Shown: positions 44,606 to 56,129 of the stretch, in pieces
Layout of the letters: each line of letters opens with the position of its first letter
Position numbering within the stretch: the first letter of the stretch is position 1
Position numbers and translations under genes: made by a program
Source of the DNA: Hyperoodon ampullatus
Taxonomy: Eukaryota; Chordata; Mammalia; Artiodactyla; Ziphiidae
Assembly: GCA_949752795.1 (NCBI GenBank)
Contig: OX457064.1
Span: 40,854,368 to 40,918,367, forward strand
Direction: 5' to 3'
DNA: 64,000 nucleotides
Notes under the pieces: model-generated
What the model saw: only the letters and a program-made list of their open reading frames with translations
Told to the model about the DNA's origin: nothing
Database searches by the model: none

Positions 44606-45160
44606 ATTGAAGGGTAGGAAAAATAATTTTCCCTCTACCCTTCTAAGTTCTTGGCTGGAACCACCGCCCACCCCCTCCCCCCGCCTGCACACCCTCCCGC
44701 CCCACAGTAATAAAAGACAGATTTAACAGGAGAACAACAAACAGAAGTTTAATAACATATATACCTCCTGTATACATGGGAGATAACCAGGAAAACTGAG
44801 TAACTCTTGAAAATGACGGAAGTCAGCACCTTAAATACTTTCTCCAGCTAAAGACAAAGGAAAGATGTTGGGGGCAGGGAGTCAGGTTATGGGAAGTGAC
44901 CAGGAAACACCCAGCCAGCCAGGCTATGAAGGGAATGGTGGTTAAGCAGGTTTAAGTTCTTGCCCTCTCCACTGATAAGAGTTGCTAGAGATTTAGAAAT
45001 TTTCCCTTATAAATGTAAATTTCTCTTACAAAAGAGTAATTTCTACTCGTTTTTCAGAGGTTTTCTTCTGTCTGCTGTTTCTTAAAAATCATCAGCCTAA
45101 AATATCCCTTAAGCCAAGGGAGGCATATTTTGAGGTGGCAAATTCTGCTCACCTTCACAA
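44606..45160 (-). mobile_element. ERV-type solo LTR, antisense
   Basis: On the minus strand it starts TGTGAAGGTGAGCAG, contains a CTGGCTGGGTGTTTCCTGG segment and a TATTTAAGG box, then GTTATTAAACTTCTG as a polyadenylation-like region, and ends near AGGGTAGAGGG. No internal viral genes adjoin it. I recognise the style of an old ERVL-class LTR but cannot name the subfamily. A C-rich plus-strand run (44664-44704) lies near its 3' end. Confidence 0.6.
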
Positions 45161-47404
45161 TTCCAGCATGATGAACCACCCCGTATTGTTAAATATTGTG
45201 ACACTATACAAAGACAAAGTAATGAATGCAGTTTCGGGATCACAGAGCCTGTAATGGGCCTAGGTTTCAGATATATTTATAGCAAATCCATCAAAATGAT
45301 CAGGGATCCCAGCCAAAGCCGCCTCCTTTCTCCCTTTCCCCATACCATCACTGATGATTGCAAGGAATTTCATAGGCTTATAAAAGTGAAAAACACTGAT
45401 GTGAGACCAAAGACTAGGAATGGTGTGGAATCTGCTCTTTGGCAGGCAATGTTTTTCCAATATGTACAGTGACTAAACTTTTCCATAGAAAAAATTTTCC
45501 GCTCAGATAAATCTGCCATGCTTTATGACCAAATGCAAAACAGGATGATAGACACTGAGCAGCCTAGAGACGGCCTGACCTGCCTTTTACAGCCTTGCAG
45601 GAGCCAATTTGATTTCTGAGCAGTGAAATGCGTCAGTGCCTGAGAAATACAGAAACACCAGGTGAGAATTCAGAAGAGGTCTGTTGTTCAAATGCAGGAG
45701 TTGGAACAAAATAGAAATCTTACTCTTAGAAAATTAGTAGAGATGGAACAACCTGGGAGAGCAAATGTTTAAATCAAAGGAGATAAAAATAATTAAGGGA
45801 AACAAAAATAGACTGAAGAGGTTTCCAGTTCTTAGGCTCTGCTTGTAAATAAAGATCAGAGGGAAAAGTGAATATGTCTAGAAATGAAAAGCATTACTGT
45901 GAGCAACTTACTTCAGCATGGATCTCACACGTATTACTTTTGAAATATTTAAATATATTGCATGACTTTTGAATGTGTCCACACAGCAGTTGCAGCTGCA
46001 TGCTTTGTAATGTCTTTGTTGACTTTTGCCACCTGCGAAGTGATGGAAGCTAATACTTCAGTTCAGTGATGAGGGAGTATAAGAAAGCATTATTCACAGT
46101 AGGTACTGTTGTATTCAGATGTGCTTAGCCTCTCAGATTCTTGCTGTAATTAAATGAAAGCCCCACCAGGGGGAGTGAGGGAACAAATCTCCAAGCCCTG
46201 TCCAGGCACCTTTCCAACTGAAGGTACACTGGATTGCAGAGTGAACTGCTCAATATTCCCTCCACCCTCCACCACTTCCCCACCACCACCACCACCCCGG
46301 TGAATCATGTGCAGCCTGCATTTCCCTGTGGGCAGTTTCTTTCAGATTTACTTTCTCTAGTTTTTCAGCTGCTTTTTTTAGTTGTAAATCCATGCTATGG
46401 TTGAGCACCAAGCAATATTCCAGCAAACTCCAGCAGGGAAATATTTTCCTACAGGATCTCTAAAACCTTGCATAGTCTCCAGAGCCTTCCCCAGTGCCTT
46501 GGCAAAGGTAGCATTCTGGTAACAGCCTGGGGACTGGGAGGGGGGACAAAATTAGACGGGAAGGAGATAACACTGCTTAGGGAAGTTCTGGGAACGGCTT
46601 AATGACTCAGAATGAAGAACTGGGGAGCAGGCAGGTCAGCACAATAGATGTAATTAGCAAATGCAATTATCATCAGCATATAAATCCCTCCGTCTTGACT
46701 TTCTTCTTTGTGTTGCCAAGGCAACCCAGGCAGCCTCCTCCTTTCCCACCCCCTCCATTCCAACAACCCCAGTCCCCTGCCCCTCTCTCTCGCTTGCTGC
46801 CTCTGCCCTTGGAGTTGATTTTAAACAGGTTGCACCTGGATTAGCACGTGTCTGGGGTGGAGGAAGGGCAAAATGGGCGGGGAGAGCGAGGACCTAGGCT
46901 TTGCAGCTGAGACTTTTTGTTGTTGGTTCACACTCTTTCAGGAGTGCCAGTTTGGGAATATTTTATTCCTTTTTGTGATCCTCGCCGGGCATGAAAAACG
47001 CCTTTCTTTTCATCCTAACGTGGGAGTTTGCAGATGGAGAGAAGTGCACCCAGGTGCTTCACTATATGCTCCAGGTGCACCTTTTGTACATTTAAATCTG
47101 TCGTTAGAGCTAGTTTGTTGTATGATGGGCAGTGTTTCGAGTTCATTTTCATGGTCACTGATAGCCAGAAATTGCGAAGAGCAAAGTCACAACTCAGGAA
47201 AAGAAATGGGAATGACTAAAAAAAATTGTGTATATATTTATATATGCATATAAACAATAGTAACATCTGAGTGAGAAGTGGTATTGAGGAAGAACGTAAG
47301 CACTTTAATTTTCTGATTTAAACAGTTTTGCCTTTTATTAAACAAATATGTAATACTTTTAAAAATACAAAACTAACCCCAAAATTAAAGTAAAATTCCC
47401 TTAA
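45161..47404. other. Repeat-free block, about 2.2 kb
   Basis: In a window where SINEs and L1 recur every 1-3 kb, this stretch contains no repeat that I recognise apart from a short CCA run at 46280-46296. Composition turns GC-richer near 46200-47060. No convincing coding frame is present: the longest (126 codons, 46873-47250) has no motif and ends in a low-complexity tail. Confidence 0.6.
46590..47080. promoter_or_regulatory. Candidate promoter or enhancer cluster
   Basis: Within 500 bases lie a TAATTAGC homeodomain-type site (46651-46658), an octamer-like GCAAATGCAATTA (46657-46669), ATATAAATCC (46678-46687), an RFX-type X box GTTGCCAAGGCAAC (46712-46725), a CACGTG E box (46845-46850) and a GC box GGGCGGGG (46875-46882). 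Two CAGGTG E boxes follow at about 47052 and 47073. The nearly palindromic X box is the strongest single motif. No exon start can be shown, so a distal enhancer is as likely as a promoter. Confidence 0.35.
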
Positions 47405-47420
47405 AAATAAATACATTCTT

Positions 47421-48111
47421 CCAGCAATCCCACTACTGGGCATATACCCTGAGAAAACCAGAATTCAAAAAGAGTCCTGTACCAAAATGTTCATTGCAGC
47501 TCTATTTACAATAGCCAGGAGATGGAAGCAACATAAGTGTCCATCGACAGATGAATGGATAAAGAAGATGTGGCACATATATACAATGGAATATTACTCA
47601 GCCATAAAAAGAAACGAAATTGAGTTATTTGTAGTGAGGTGGATGAACCTAGAGTCTGTCATACAGAGTGAAGTAAGTCAGAAAGAGAAAAAGAAATACC
47701 GTATGCTAACACATATATATGGAATCTAAGAAAAAAACAGGTCATGAAGAACCTAGGGGCAAGACGGGAGTAAAGATACAGACCTACTAGAGAATGGACT
47801 TGAGGATATGGGGAGGGAGAAGGGTAAGCTGGGACAAAGTGAGAGAGTGGCATGGACATATATACACTACCAAACGTAAAATAGATAGCTAGTGGGAAGC
47901 AGCCACATAGCACAGGGAGATCAGCTCGGTGCTTTGTGACCACCTAGAGGGGTGGGATAAGGAGGGTGGGAGGGAGGGAGACGCAAGAGGGAAGAGATAA
48001 GGGAACATATGTATATGTATAACTGATTCACTTTGTTATAAAGCAGAAACTAACACACCGTTGTAAAGCAATTATACTCCAATAAAGATGTTAAAAATAA
48101 ATAAATAAAAT
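47421..48111 (+). mobile_element. 5'-truncated L1: ORF2 end plus 3' UTR
   Basis: ORF2p C-terminal codons remain open at 47487-47729 ([29 protein letters not shown]), followed by the full 3' UTR to CCAATAAAGATGTTAAAAATAAATAAA. Flanks AATAAATACATTCT (about 47406-47419) and AATAAAGACATTCT (48112-48125) form the target-site duplication. Little divergence from the other young copies at 24430 and 56130. Confidence 0.92.
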
Positions 48112-48125
48112 TAATAAAGACATTC

Positions 48126-49185
48126 TGATCATTTGGGAAAAAAGTAAGATGTAGAATCGAAGTGAAGCCAATAACTCCAATAATAGCAAAGCCTTCCCTG
48201 AATGCTTTCTGTGTGCCAGGCAGTATTCTAAGCCCTCAGTTGATTCTCACAACCACCCTGGGATGTAAGTATTTTTATCTCATTTTTGTCAGATGAAAAA
48301 TGAGGAACAGAGACAGCTAGCCCAAGATGACTTAATGCTCTAAATTACCAAGTGATACTGCCTTTCATTTTCAAAATTATCTCCTGTGATTTGTTTATAA
48401 CATTGTATTTATCCATTATTCCTTTAGGAGAGAAAGAGCAAAGGAAAGGTAGGCAGCTTGATAACATTAAACATAATTAACCCTCAGGTCAACTTGACTT
48501 TGGTCTAGCAAATAATTGTATGGATTTTTGGAGCCAGCTATAGGTAGGTGCATACCTAGGCTTCACCACTTAGTAGCCTGGCAGGCTAGCTTCTCAGCCT
48601 TAGTATCCAGATGTGTACAATGGATTGAATAATAGTTACCCACCTTCTAGACTACCCACTTTCCTTTAGGTTCTCATCCCACCCACCCTATACCTGCCTA
48701 CACTTGCCCCCATATTTTGGATACTTTCTTCCCTCTTGATGGAGAAGAAAGGGCTGGATAAACTCATTCAGATAACATTTTAGTTGCATGATGCCTTTCC
48801 GAGGGGTATTGACACTCTAAAATAGAACCCAACTAGAAACAAAAATGCTTACACCAAAGGCACCATTGATTATGAAATACTGTGGGAACGAGATCCTTTC
48901 AGCAACTACACCCTGATTTGCACCTCTCTTTGTCATTTGCATTTTCTACCTAAGGCTTAACTGTAGTTTTTCCACATTAGTCACAGATATAACACATTAC
49001 AGAGAAGTAGAAATGAGGGGAAAAAAGTGAGAGACTTTGTTGAACACTCCACATACCTGCATGGTCTCCCCATAAGCATGCTGAGTCTTGGCTCAAAAGG
49101 GTGATACGGCCCAAATAAGGTCTCTTTTTTCAATTGGTTTTCCCTTCAGAGGCTGTTTTATGGGAAAAAAATAAAAGGCTGCCCA
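48126..49185. repeat. Two MIR-like remnants in otherwise unassigned sequence
   Basis: One MIR-like piece spans about 48195-48370 (TGTGTGCCAGGCAGTATTC, CCCTGGGATGTAAG, GATGAAAAATGAGGAACAG). A second lies at about 48520-48660 (TTCTCAGCCTTAGTATCC, TGGATTGAATAATAG). No gene is seen. Confidence 0.5.
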
Positions 49186-49189
49186 TTTA

Positions 49190-50275
49190 TGTTTTTCCAG
49201 CTTTATTGAGATTTACTTGACATAGTAATATTACACTGATATATCGCAAAATGATCACCACCATAGTGTTAGCTGACACCTGCATCACGTCACCTAATTA
49301 GTATTTCTTTTTTATGGTGAGAATATTTAAGGTCTACTCTCTTAGGAACTTCAAGTATATAGTACAGTATTATTAACTATAACCACCGAGTTGTACTTTT
49401 TAGATCCCTAGAACCGATTCATCTTGTAACGGGATGTTTGCACTCTTTAACCAACATCTCCCCTTTCCCTCTACCCCCAGCCTCTGGTAACTACCATTCT
49501 AGTCTCTATTTCTATGAGTTCATCTGTTTCAGATTCCATATATAAGTGATATCATACAGTATTTGTCTTTCTGTGTGTGACTTATTTCCCTTAATGCCCT
49601 CAAGTTCCACCGATGTTGTCACAAATGTCAGGATGTCTTTTCTCATGGCTGAATAATATTCCACTATATATATAAAATCTCACATCTTCTTTATTCATTC
49701 ATCCATTGACAGACACTTAGCACTTAGGCTGTTTTCATATCTTGGCTATTGTAAGTAATGCTGCAGTGAACATAGGAGTACAGGTATCTCTTCAAGATTC
49801 TGCTTTCATTTCCTTAGAATATATACCCAGAAGTGGGATTGCTGGATCATATGATAGTCCTATTTTTAATTTTTGAGGTACCTCCGTAGTGTTTTCCATA
49901 GTGACTGCACTAACTTACATTTCCACCTACAGTGCACAAGGGTTCATTTTTTCCACATCCTTGCCAACACTTGTTATTTCTTGTCTTTTAGATGATAGTC
50001 ATCCTAACAGGTGTAAAGCAATATCTCACTGTGGTTTTAATTTGCATTTTTCTGATGATTAGTGATATTGAGCACCTTTTCATATACCTGTTGGCCATTT
50101 GTATCTGTTCTTTGGAAAATGTCTATTCAGTTCCTCTGCCCACTTTTTAATCATTTTTTTTTCTTCTTTTTGCTCTTGAGTTGTGTGAGTCCTTTTTATA
50201 TTTTGACTATTAACGCCTTATCTGGTATTTGATTTGCAAATACTTTCTCCCATTTCATAAGTTGCTTTTGCCCTT
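49190..50275 (-). mobile_element. Older L1 (L1MA-type), antisense, 3' UTR and ORF2 end
   Basis: Starts CCAGCTTTATTGAGATTTACTTGAC, which is the antisense of an L1MA-like 3' end. It continues through TTCATCTGTTTCAGATTCC, GCTGAATAATATTCC (49647), GTGGGATTGCTGGATCATATG (49831) and CTTCTTTTTGCTCTTGAG (50163). No minus-strand frame is open. More diverged than the copies at 20844, 47421 and 56130. Confidence 0.8.
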
Positions 50276-50643
50276 AATTTTAGAGACCATCCTTGAATGG
50301 GATGTTAAATGGTTTAATCTCATAGAAAAACCTGCTGCCCTCATGGCAGACTTTGGATTGAGAGGTAAACAACTATTAGTTCAGAACAGACCCACATCAG
50401 TTCACTGGCTCAAATACCTGCTTCTAGCCACCAAGGATCTGAAACTTTCCTTGAGCTATATTCAGGCTACAACTTGATAAACACTAGGAAAAAAATACTA
50501 CATAGTGTTTCTTGTGTAGATAGTGAATTTGGTTGTATGTCCCAGCTGTTCTATTGAGGCCATAGGGTTTGGCAACTCCCTGAGAACGGTGGGATTTTGG
50601 AAGTGGAAAATATGAATTTGGAGGAGAGCCGTCCGCTCCCAAT

Positions 50644-50689
<46 letters not shown>

Positions 50690-51214
50690 GTCTCTATCTC
50701 TTTGACTTGAATTTTCAGGGAATATTAACATGGAACCTGGAGGTTACAGTAGGGACTTTGGTTTAGATTCAGAGACAGATGAGGAATCAAAGAAAGATTT
50801 TCAGCCTTGTACAAACGTCTTGACTTACCTTGTTTTAGAGAACAGACACAGGAATGTAGGATAAGAAGCAGGGAGACCTGACAGAGGAGGACTGCTGCAA
50901 TAAACAGATGAATGACGGCTACAGTTTGGATCAAGGTTGGTGAATATTGAAAGAGAATGGATTCTGGATAGACATATATAAGTAGCCCCAAAGGAGGCAG
51001 TGACAGGATGAATATAGTACTTGAAAGAAAGAGGAGCCAGAGATAACTGCAGAGTATGGGGTACTCTTTTCTTTGAGAAAACAGGGTTTCATTGCTTTCT
51101 TGCTTATCATTAGATGGCACTTAGTGGCACAGTGCTACCTGTAAATTGTCAAAATGGGTTAAATCTAGAGAAAAACTATTCCATAGTTTTTTAAGGACCA
51201 TGCTTCTGTACCGA
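50276..51214. other. Unassigned sequence with a CA microsatellite
   Basis: A minus-strand frame of 131 codons (50725-51120) is rich in Leu/Ser and has no motif or coding context that I can support. No repeat family besides the microsatellite. Confidence 0.35.
50645..50687. repeat. (CA)n microsatellite
   Basis: About 21 uninterrupted CA units. Likely polymorphic. Confidence 0.97.
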
Positions 51215-51390
51215 TTGAGTCCCCTACTGAAAAATGGGCTGGGGTTCTGCATTTCAATCCTGGCGCTGATAGTATCTCACTCTGTTACCTTGGGCAAGTC
51301 ACGTCAGCTTTCTGGATCTCATTCCGTTTCATTTGCAGAAGTACAATGGCTTTACCAGGTTATCTGAGGTCCATTGCAGTTCAACATTCT
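51215..51390 (+). repeat. MIR SINE remnant
   Basis: ATTTCAATCCTGGCGCTGATAG, CTGTTACCTTGGGCAAGTCACG and CATTTGCAGAAGTACAATGG follow the MIR core order. Confidence 0.75.
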
Positions 51391-52459
51391 ATTAATTCTT
51401 TGTGCCTATTACCTGATGAGGCAAACAGCTCACTCTTCATATGTAATTGAGACTAATTGTAAAAATGTCACACAGAAGATTGTCAAATGACTTTCTGTCA
51501 AAATGAGTTTGGGAAGTATTTTATTTCAGAAATGAAAGCAGAATTATTTTAAAGCATTACCAGTCCGTAAATTGTAGACATTTCTAAAGGTCAGAATATT
51601 GAGCCTCAGAAATAAGTGTTTACAAATAAGATAATTGTTTGAATAAATTGCAATTTTTGCTTCCCCCCAAGAAAGACTTTCCTGTTGGCCTTTTTAGCCT
51701 AATTGTAAACCATCAAGAAGAAATGTTAATTAAAACCAGAGGCATTAGTTTTTTTCTCAGTGTTTAAGAGTTAAAAAAAAAATCCCTCCAAATTCATTGA
51801 TAGATTCCCCAGTTTGCATTCTTCATTAACTTAGCTCTATAGTATTTATTTATTAGACCTCAGTCAAGGATTTACACTTTCTGAGCACAAAGGTTGTATT
51901 TTATGATCAAAGTCAGCCTTCAATGAGTAATTTCAAAATAGTAGAATTTTTGTTTTATCCTCCTGCTCAAGGATCTAATCTCATATTTGCCAAGGAACTA
52001 TTTTTTTTTTTATAAATTATTCCATAGGTTGGCTGTTTAAAAGCTATTAATTCTTTCATTCACTCAATATATTATACTATGTGCCAGGCACTATTTTATG
52101 TAGTAGGGATAGAACTGCAAACAAAGTCCCTAGGCCTCTGGAACTTTGCTATAGTCTATTTCGTGTTCACCCTCTACGTGTCAAATGAACAAACTTAGGA
52201 GAACCTAGGGTATGATATTGTCTCTAGGTGTTTAGAATTATAATTCTTAAACAGATGTTGCTGCCTCATATGTTTAAATCCAGTTATTGACTACTATTTG
52301 TCATTCTTCCTTCTTTAACTTTCAGTACGCTTAACTCTGAGTACCTAGCACTGCTAGGTAAGCTGAAATTTTTAGTTAGTTTTTCATAGACAATGGATCT
52401 TTCAACTAGGCCAGTGGACCTTGTGCATTTCAATAAATAAAGGTACCATGGTTAAGAGT
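51391..52459. other. Unique-looking sequence, no gene seen
   Basis: AT-rich, with homeodomain-type ATTA/TAAT words around 51430-51780. TGTGCCAGGCACTATTTTATG near 52080 is a trace of an ancient L2/MIR-group repeat. Confidence 0.4.
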
Positions 52460-52473
52460 AAAGAAATTGGATT

Positions 52474-52676
52474 GGGCTTCCCTGGTGGTGCAGTGGTTGA
52501 GAGTCCGCCTGCTGATGCAGGGAACACGGGTTCGTGCCCCGGTCTGGGAAGATCCCACATGCCATGGAGCAGCTGGGCCGTGAGCCATGGCCGCTGAGCC
52601 TGCGCGTCCAGAGCCTGTGCTCCGCAACGGGAGAGGCCACAGCAGTAAGAGGCCCGCATACCGCAAAAAAAAAAAA
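52474..52676 (+). mobile_element. CHR-2-type SINE
   Basis: Perfect target-site duplication AAAGAAATTGGATT at 52460-52473 and 52677-52690. One G is missing in the GCTGGGCCGTGAGCC region relative to sister copies. Confidence 0.95.
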
Positions 52677-52690
52677 AAGAAATTGGATTG

Positions 52691-52840
52691 AGAATCAAAA
52701 GCTTAAGCTCTGGACCTGTCATGTACTGTGGACTCAAGCAGTTTACTTAACTTGTCTGAGCTGAGGCCTCATGTGTAAAATGGGTACCTCTTGAAGTTTT
52801 CTTAAGGTTCTAGTGAAATGATATATCCTATTATTCTAAA
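52691..52840 (+). repeat. MIR SINE remnant
   Basis: AGCTCTGGACCTGTCATG, CAAGCAGTTTACTTAACTTG, TCTGAGCTGAGGCCTC and GTAAAATGGGTACC follow the MIR core and tail. The CHR-2 SINE was inserted at its edge. Confidence 0.7.
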
Positions 52841-53621
52841 CTCTAAAAGGGCATCCTGTCATGCTAATGTCTAAAACACTGATTCTTAGATTTAAAAGTA
52901 GCAACCAAATTTGTTGTAGACCTATAACGTAATACATACACATTAAAGAGCATAAAAATAAATAGCTTTTAATTAACTTGAAAATTTTAATCATCACATT
53001 ATTTTGTTCATCAAGTATATCGGGTCAGAGAACTTTCCAAGACATATCAATTTATTTCCATTTTCTTTAACTTGGAATGGGAAATCAGAATAGCACGCTC
53101 AAAACAGATCATGACAGAAAAGAAAATGTGTTTACCTCTGTTTATCTAAAAGAGGATGAACAAGGATAATTTGTTTTAAAATGAGCGTTTTATTCATTTC
53201 AAATAGTACAAATGGCTTGTGGACACATTTTTCTCATTTCTAGGGTGATATTACCCTTCAGAGATTTACTGAAAGTGACATAGGTGTTCCACAGGTACTA
53301 TTGATTACTCATCAGGGTGTATTAGGCTCAATGAGATAATAAAATAAGGTACACATTGAGAGATTTTAGAGTCTCAATAGAGAATGGAAAATGACCGGCA
53401 CGATCCCTGCAGAATGGTCTTTGAGCTTTCCACAGTAAATTTGAAGACTCCAATGGGCAGAATAAAATAATGGCAATGCCCGGGGTGGAATGAAGCACAG
53501 GTTACATCCTAAGACCATATCAGTCATCTCAAGCAGAGCAAGCCATCATTTTTAGCTAAACGTTAGCCTCATATTTTACTCTCTTTGTCTCCAAGAATGT
53601 CGTAGTTCTACTGTCTTACTA
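52841..53621. other. Unique-looking sequence, no gene seen
   Basis: No repeat or gene recognised. Confidence 0.4.
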
Positions 53622-53634
53622 GGGAAAGTGTTTT

Positions 53635-53821
53635 TTTTTTTTTTTTTTTTGCTGTATGTGGGCCTCGCGCTGCCGTGGCCTCTCCCGTTGCGGAGCGCAG
53701 ACTCAACGGCCATGGCTCCCGGCCGCTCCGCGGCATGTGGGATCCTCCCGGACCGGGGCACGAACCCGTGTCCCCCGCATCGGCAGGCAGGCTCTCAACC
53801 ACTGCGCCACCAGGGAAGCCC
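53635..53821 (-). mobile_element. CHR-2-type SINE with two internal deletions
   Basis: Perfect target-site duplication GGGAAAGTGTTTT at 53622-53634 and 53822-53834. Relative to sister copies it lacks about 14 bases in the GGCTCCGGACGCG region and about 6 in the CACGGGCCCAGCC region. CpG sites are well preserved, as in a young copy. Confidence 0.94.
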
Positions 53822-53834
53822 GGGAAAGTGTTTT

Positions 53835-55784
53835 ATTTTAGAATATATACTTTAAATATTTGCAGGGAAGCATTTTATCTTTACCTATTTAACATTCCTC
53901 ATAAATGGTACAAGACTTCAAGGAGATATCACAGACGCTGGTGCCTGAAAGGAGAAAAAAAAAATCTAAATGGATGGAGCACATTATTAAATAGTGTTTC
54001 TTATTATAAAAGAAGTTGGTACCTAGTCATGTGATTCACATGTGAAAATAATTTATTAAGTGTTCATGTTTGCTTGATGAAGTACTAGACATAGCCTTTA
54101 TGGATCAGGAAATAGGAATATGCAGCAGGAAACAGACTAGCATAGATCAACACTGAGTTGACGTTCAGAAACTGAATGAAGGAAAAACAAAACCAATGCA
54201 AATATCCAACATGGTTGTTTTACATTATATCACCAGGTAAATAAATTAATCAAATGGTAACAGTCTCATATAGAAACCAAATAAATGTATTTGGGGAAAG
54301 TTTCAGCTCATAAATTGGTATGTGATGTATGTCTCACACAAACACCTCTGAAGCTGTTCCTTTCTTCCATGCACTAGCAATTGAATGCTCAGTGGCTGCA
54401 CTTGGCAAATCGCTTGTCTCATGCAGCCTTCTACTAATTTTGAGTAAGAAAAAGAGCAAAATTAGAACTCAGCTGTTATTCCATTGACAGAATAATAAAT
54501 AGGAACCCACCAAAAATGTGATTAAAGAACAAAGGCATGGGCAACCCAGTTCTGAAGATGTTCATCCTCACCACGTGTAAATCTAGTTTAATATTTCAAA
54601 GAATAAATACAGGAGAGCGAGGTGAAAATAGTTGTCAAACCGCACGACAGCAATCTACATGCAAAAAGGAGAAAGGGTAGTTATTTTAAGAATGTCTTAT
54701 TATCACAGTTGATAATACAGACTCATTCAAACTTCTTTCCTCAATAAGTCTTAAATTAATATTTACTTTATTTCCTCAAAGGGCAAATAGAAGACAATCA
54801 GATAATATGTCCTAAAACACAAGAGTAGATAAATTTGTAAATTCACTGTAGTGGATGTTGAGGTGCACTCAATAGACCCCCCTTTAGAAACAATGCACTA
54901 GTTCCCTCCACGGCTGGGGGTGTTCCTGGCTCACAACCCTCCCCAAGAATTGCCTTCTGCCAAAGGGAGCTTTGTCTCCACAACAGGTGGAGGAGTAAAA
55001 GGGAACAAAAGCTTAGCACCCTTGCCTCAATTTGGGAAATCTCTTAAGGGGAACGCCAACTCCAGAGCTCCCCAGGGAACCAGGTCAGTCCTCTGTGGTC
55101 ACCCTTTCACAGTCTGTCAGTTTCCTCTGACCAGTCCTGCTTGCTTACCTCTCTTTTGGTTGTTCTGAAGAGTGCTGCTCAATACACCACATGCAAGAGT
55201 CAGTCTCAGAGTCTGCCTCCTAGGGCATTGACGTTGGCATTGGCCTCCTCCCTAATTAATTATAATTTGAAACTGCGTACACTCTAACAGGAAATTGGAA
55301 AATTTCTGCATTTTCTCATTACTTTACCATCATTTTATTAAATTACTTTGCTCATTTGTCTCAAAACATACTGCTTCCCTTTTATTCATCTTTCACAATC
55401 TTGATCAAATTCTGATCACATCAAGAATGCAGGATGCTGACTTTTTCTTTTCTAGATGCATGATTTAATAAGGACAGAAAATTTTGAAAGGTCATTGAGT
55501 CCAGTTTCAGTTCTAGTTTTCAAAAGCCAATAGACTATGAACATTCTATTCAGTCCTCCAAATTAGCATTAGTTGTCCCTATTCAAGATGTCCCTGTCTG
55601 ACAGTTCATTCAGATTTATATTCCCAGACATTGGCTACTCTGAAAATTGAATTTAAAAGAAATAAACCAGGAGTTATATCAGGAGCACTGCCAATTCTAT
55701 TAGTTACAATTTGTATTTTTAAAAACAACTTAAATATACCAATAAAATGATTACCCACTATCTACTAATGTTTACTATCTAGTA
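53835..55784. other. Mostly unique-looking sequence, no gene seen
   Basis: A possible LTR-like piece lies around 54900-55220 (GTCTCAGAGTCTGCCTCCTAGGG near 55203). Motif-free frames only. GATTAAAGAACAAAGGC near 54521 contains TCF- and SOX-type words, by eye. Confidence 0.35.
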
Positions 55785-55920
55785 TATATCACACTAAGTA
55801 ATTTTCCCATATTGTCCCTAAACCTCACCACATACTACGAGATAAACATTATCAGTATTATACAAGGAAAGAGAAATAAGGTTCATGACTATTAAGTAAC
55901 TAGGCCAAGATGGCATGTTT
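55785..55920. repeat. MIR-like remnant
   Basis: CTACGAGATAAACATTATCAG, AGGAAAGAGAAATAAGG and TAAGTAACTAGGCCAAGATGGC follow the MIR-group wording for 'tattatccc...gaggaaactgag...aagtaacttgcccaaggtc'. Confidence 0.5.
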
Positions 55921-56129
55921 CATTAGTGGTAGTTTTGAAGCCCATTGGCCAAAGGCTACCAAGGATACATCTGTAGTAATACAATGCCAAGTTTATTTAG
56001 CTTGGTGTAGCAAGGGAGGACACTCCACAGGCAAACCTTGGGAGTTGCTCAATCTGAGGAAATAATGACAAGCTTTTATGGGGTATTGGGGCTTGGCTTG
56101 AGTGGTTTTAAAATGAGCTGTACACACAG

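Noticed and set aside
46873..47253. 126-codon plus-strand frame downstream of the GC box as a first exon
   Set aside because: It has no recognisable domain and ends in a YIYICI-type low-complexity tail. The motif cluster may be regulatory without this frame being translated.
50640..50690. CRISPR-like or satellite array
   Set aside because: It is a dinucleotide microsatellite with no spacer structure. The host is a mammal, so CRISPR is not expected.
50725..51120. 131-codon minus-strand Leu/Ser-rich frame as a membrane protein
   Set aside because: Hydrophobic runs arise from T-rich DNA, there is no motif, no splice or promoter context, and no way to show conservation from this sequence alone.
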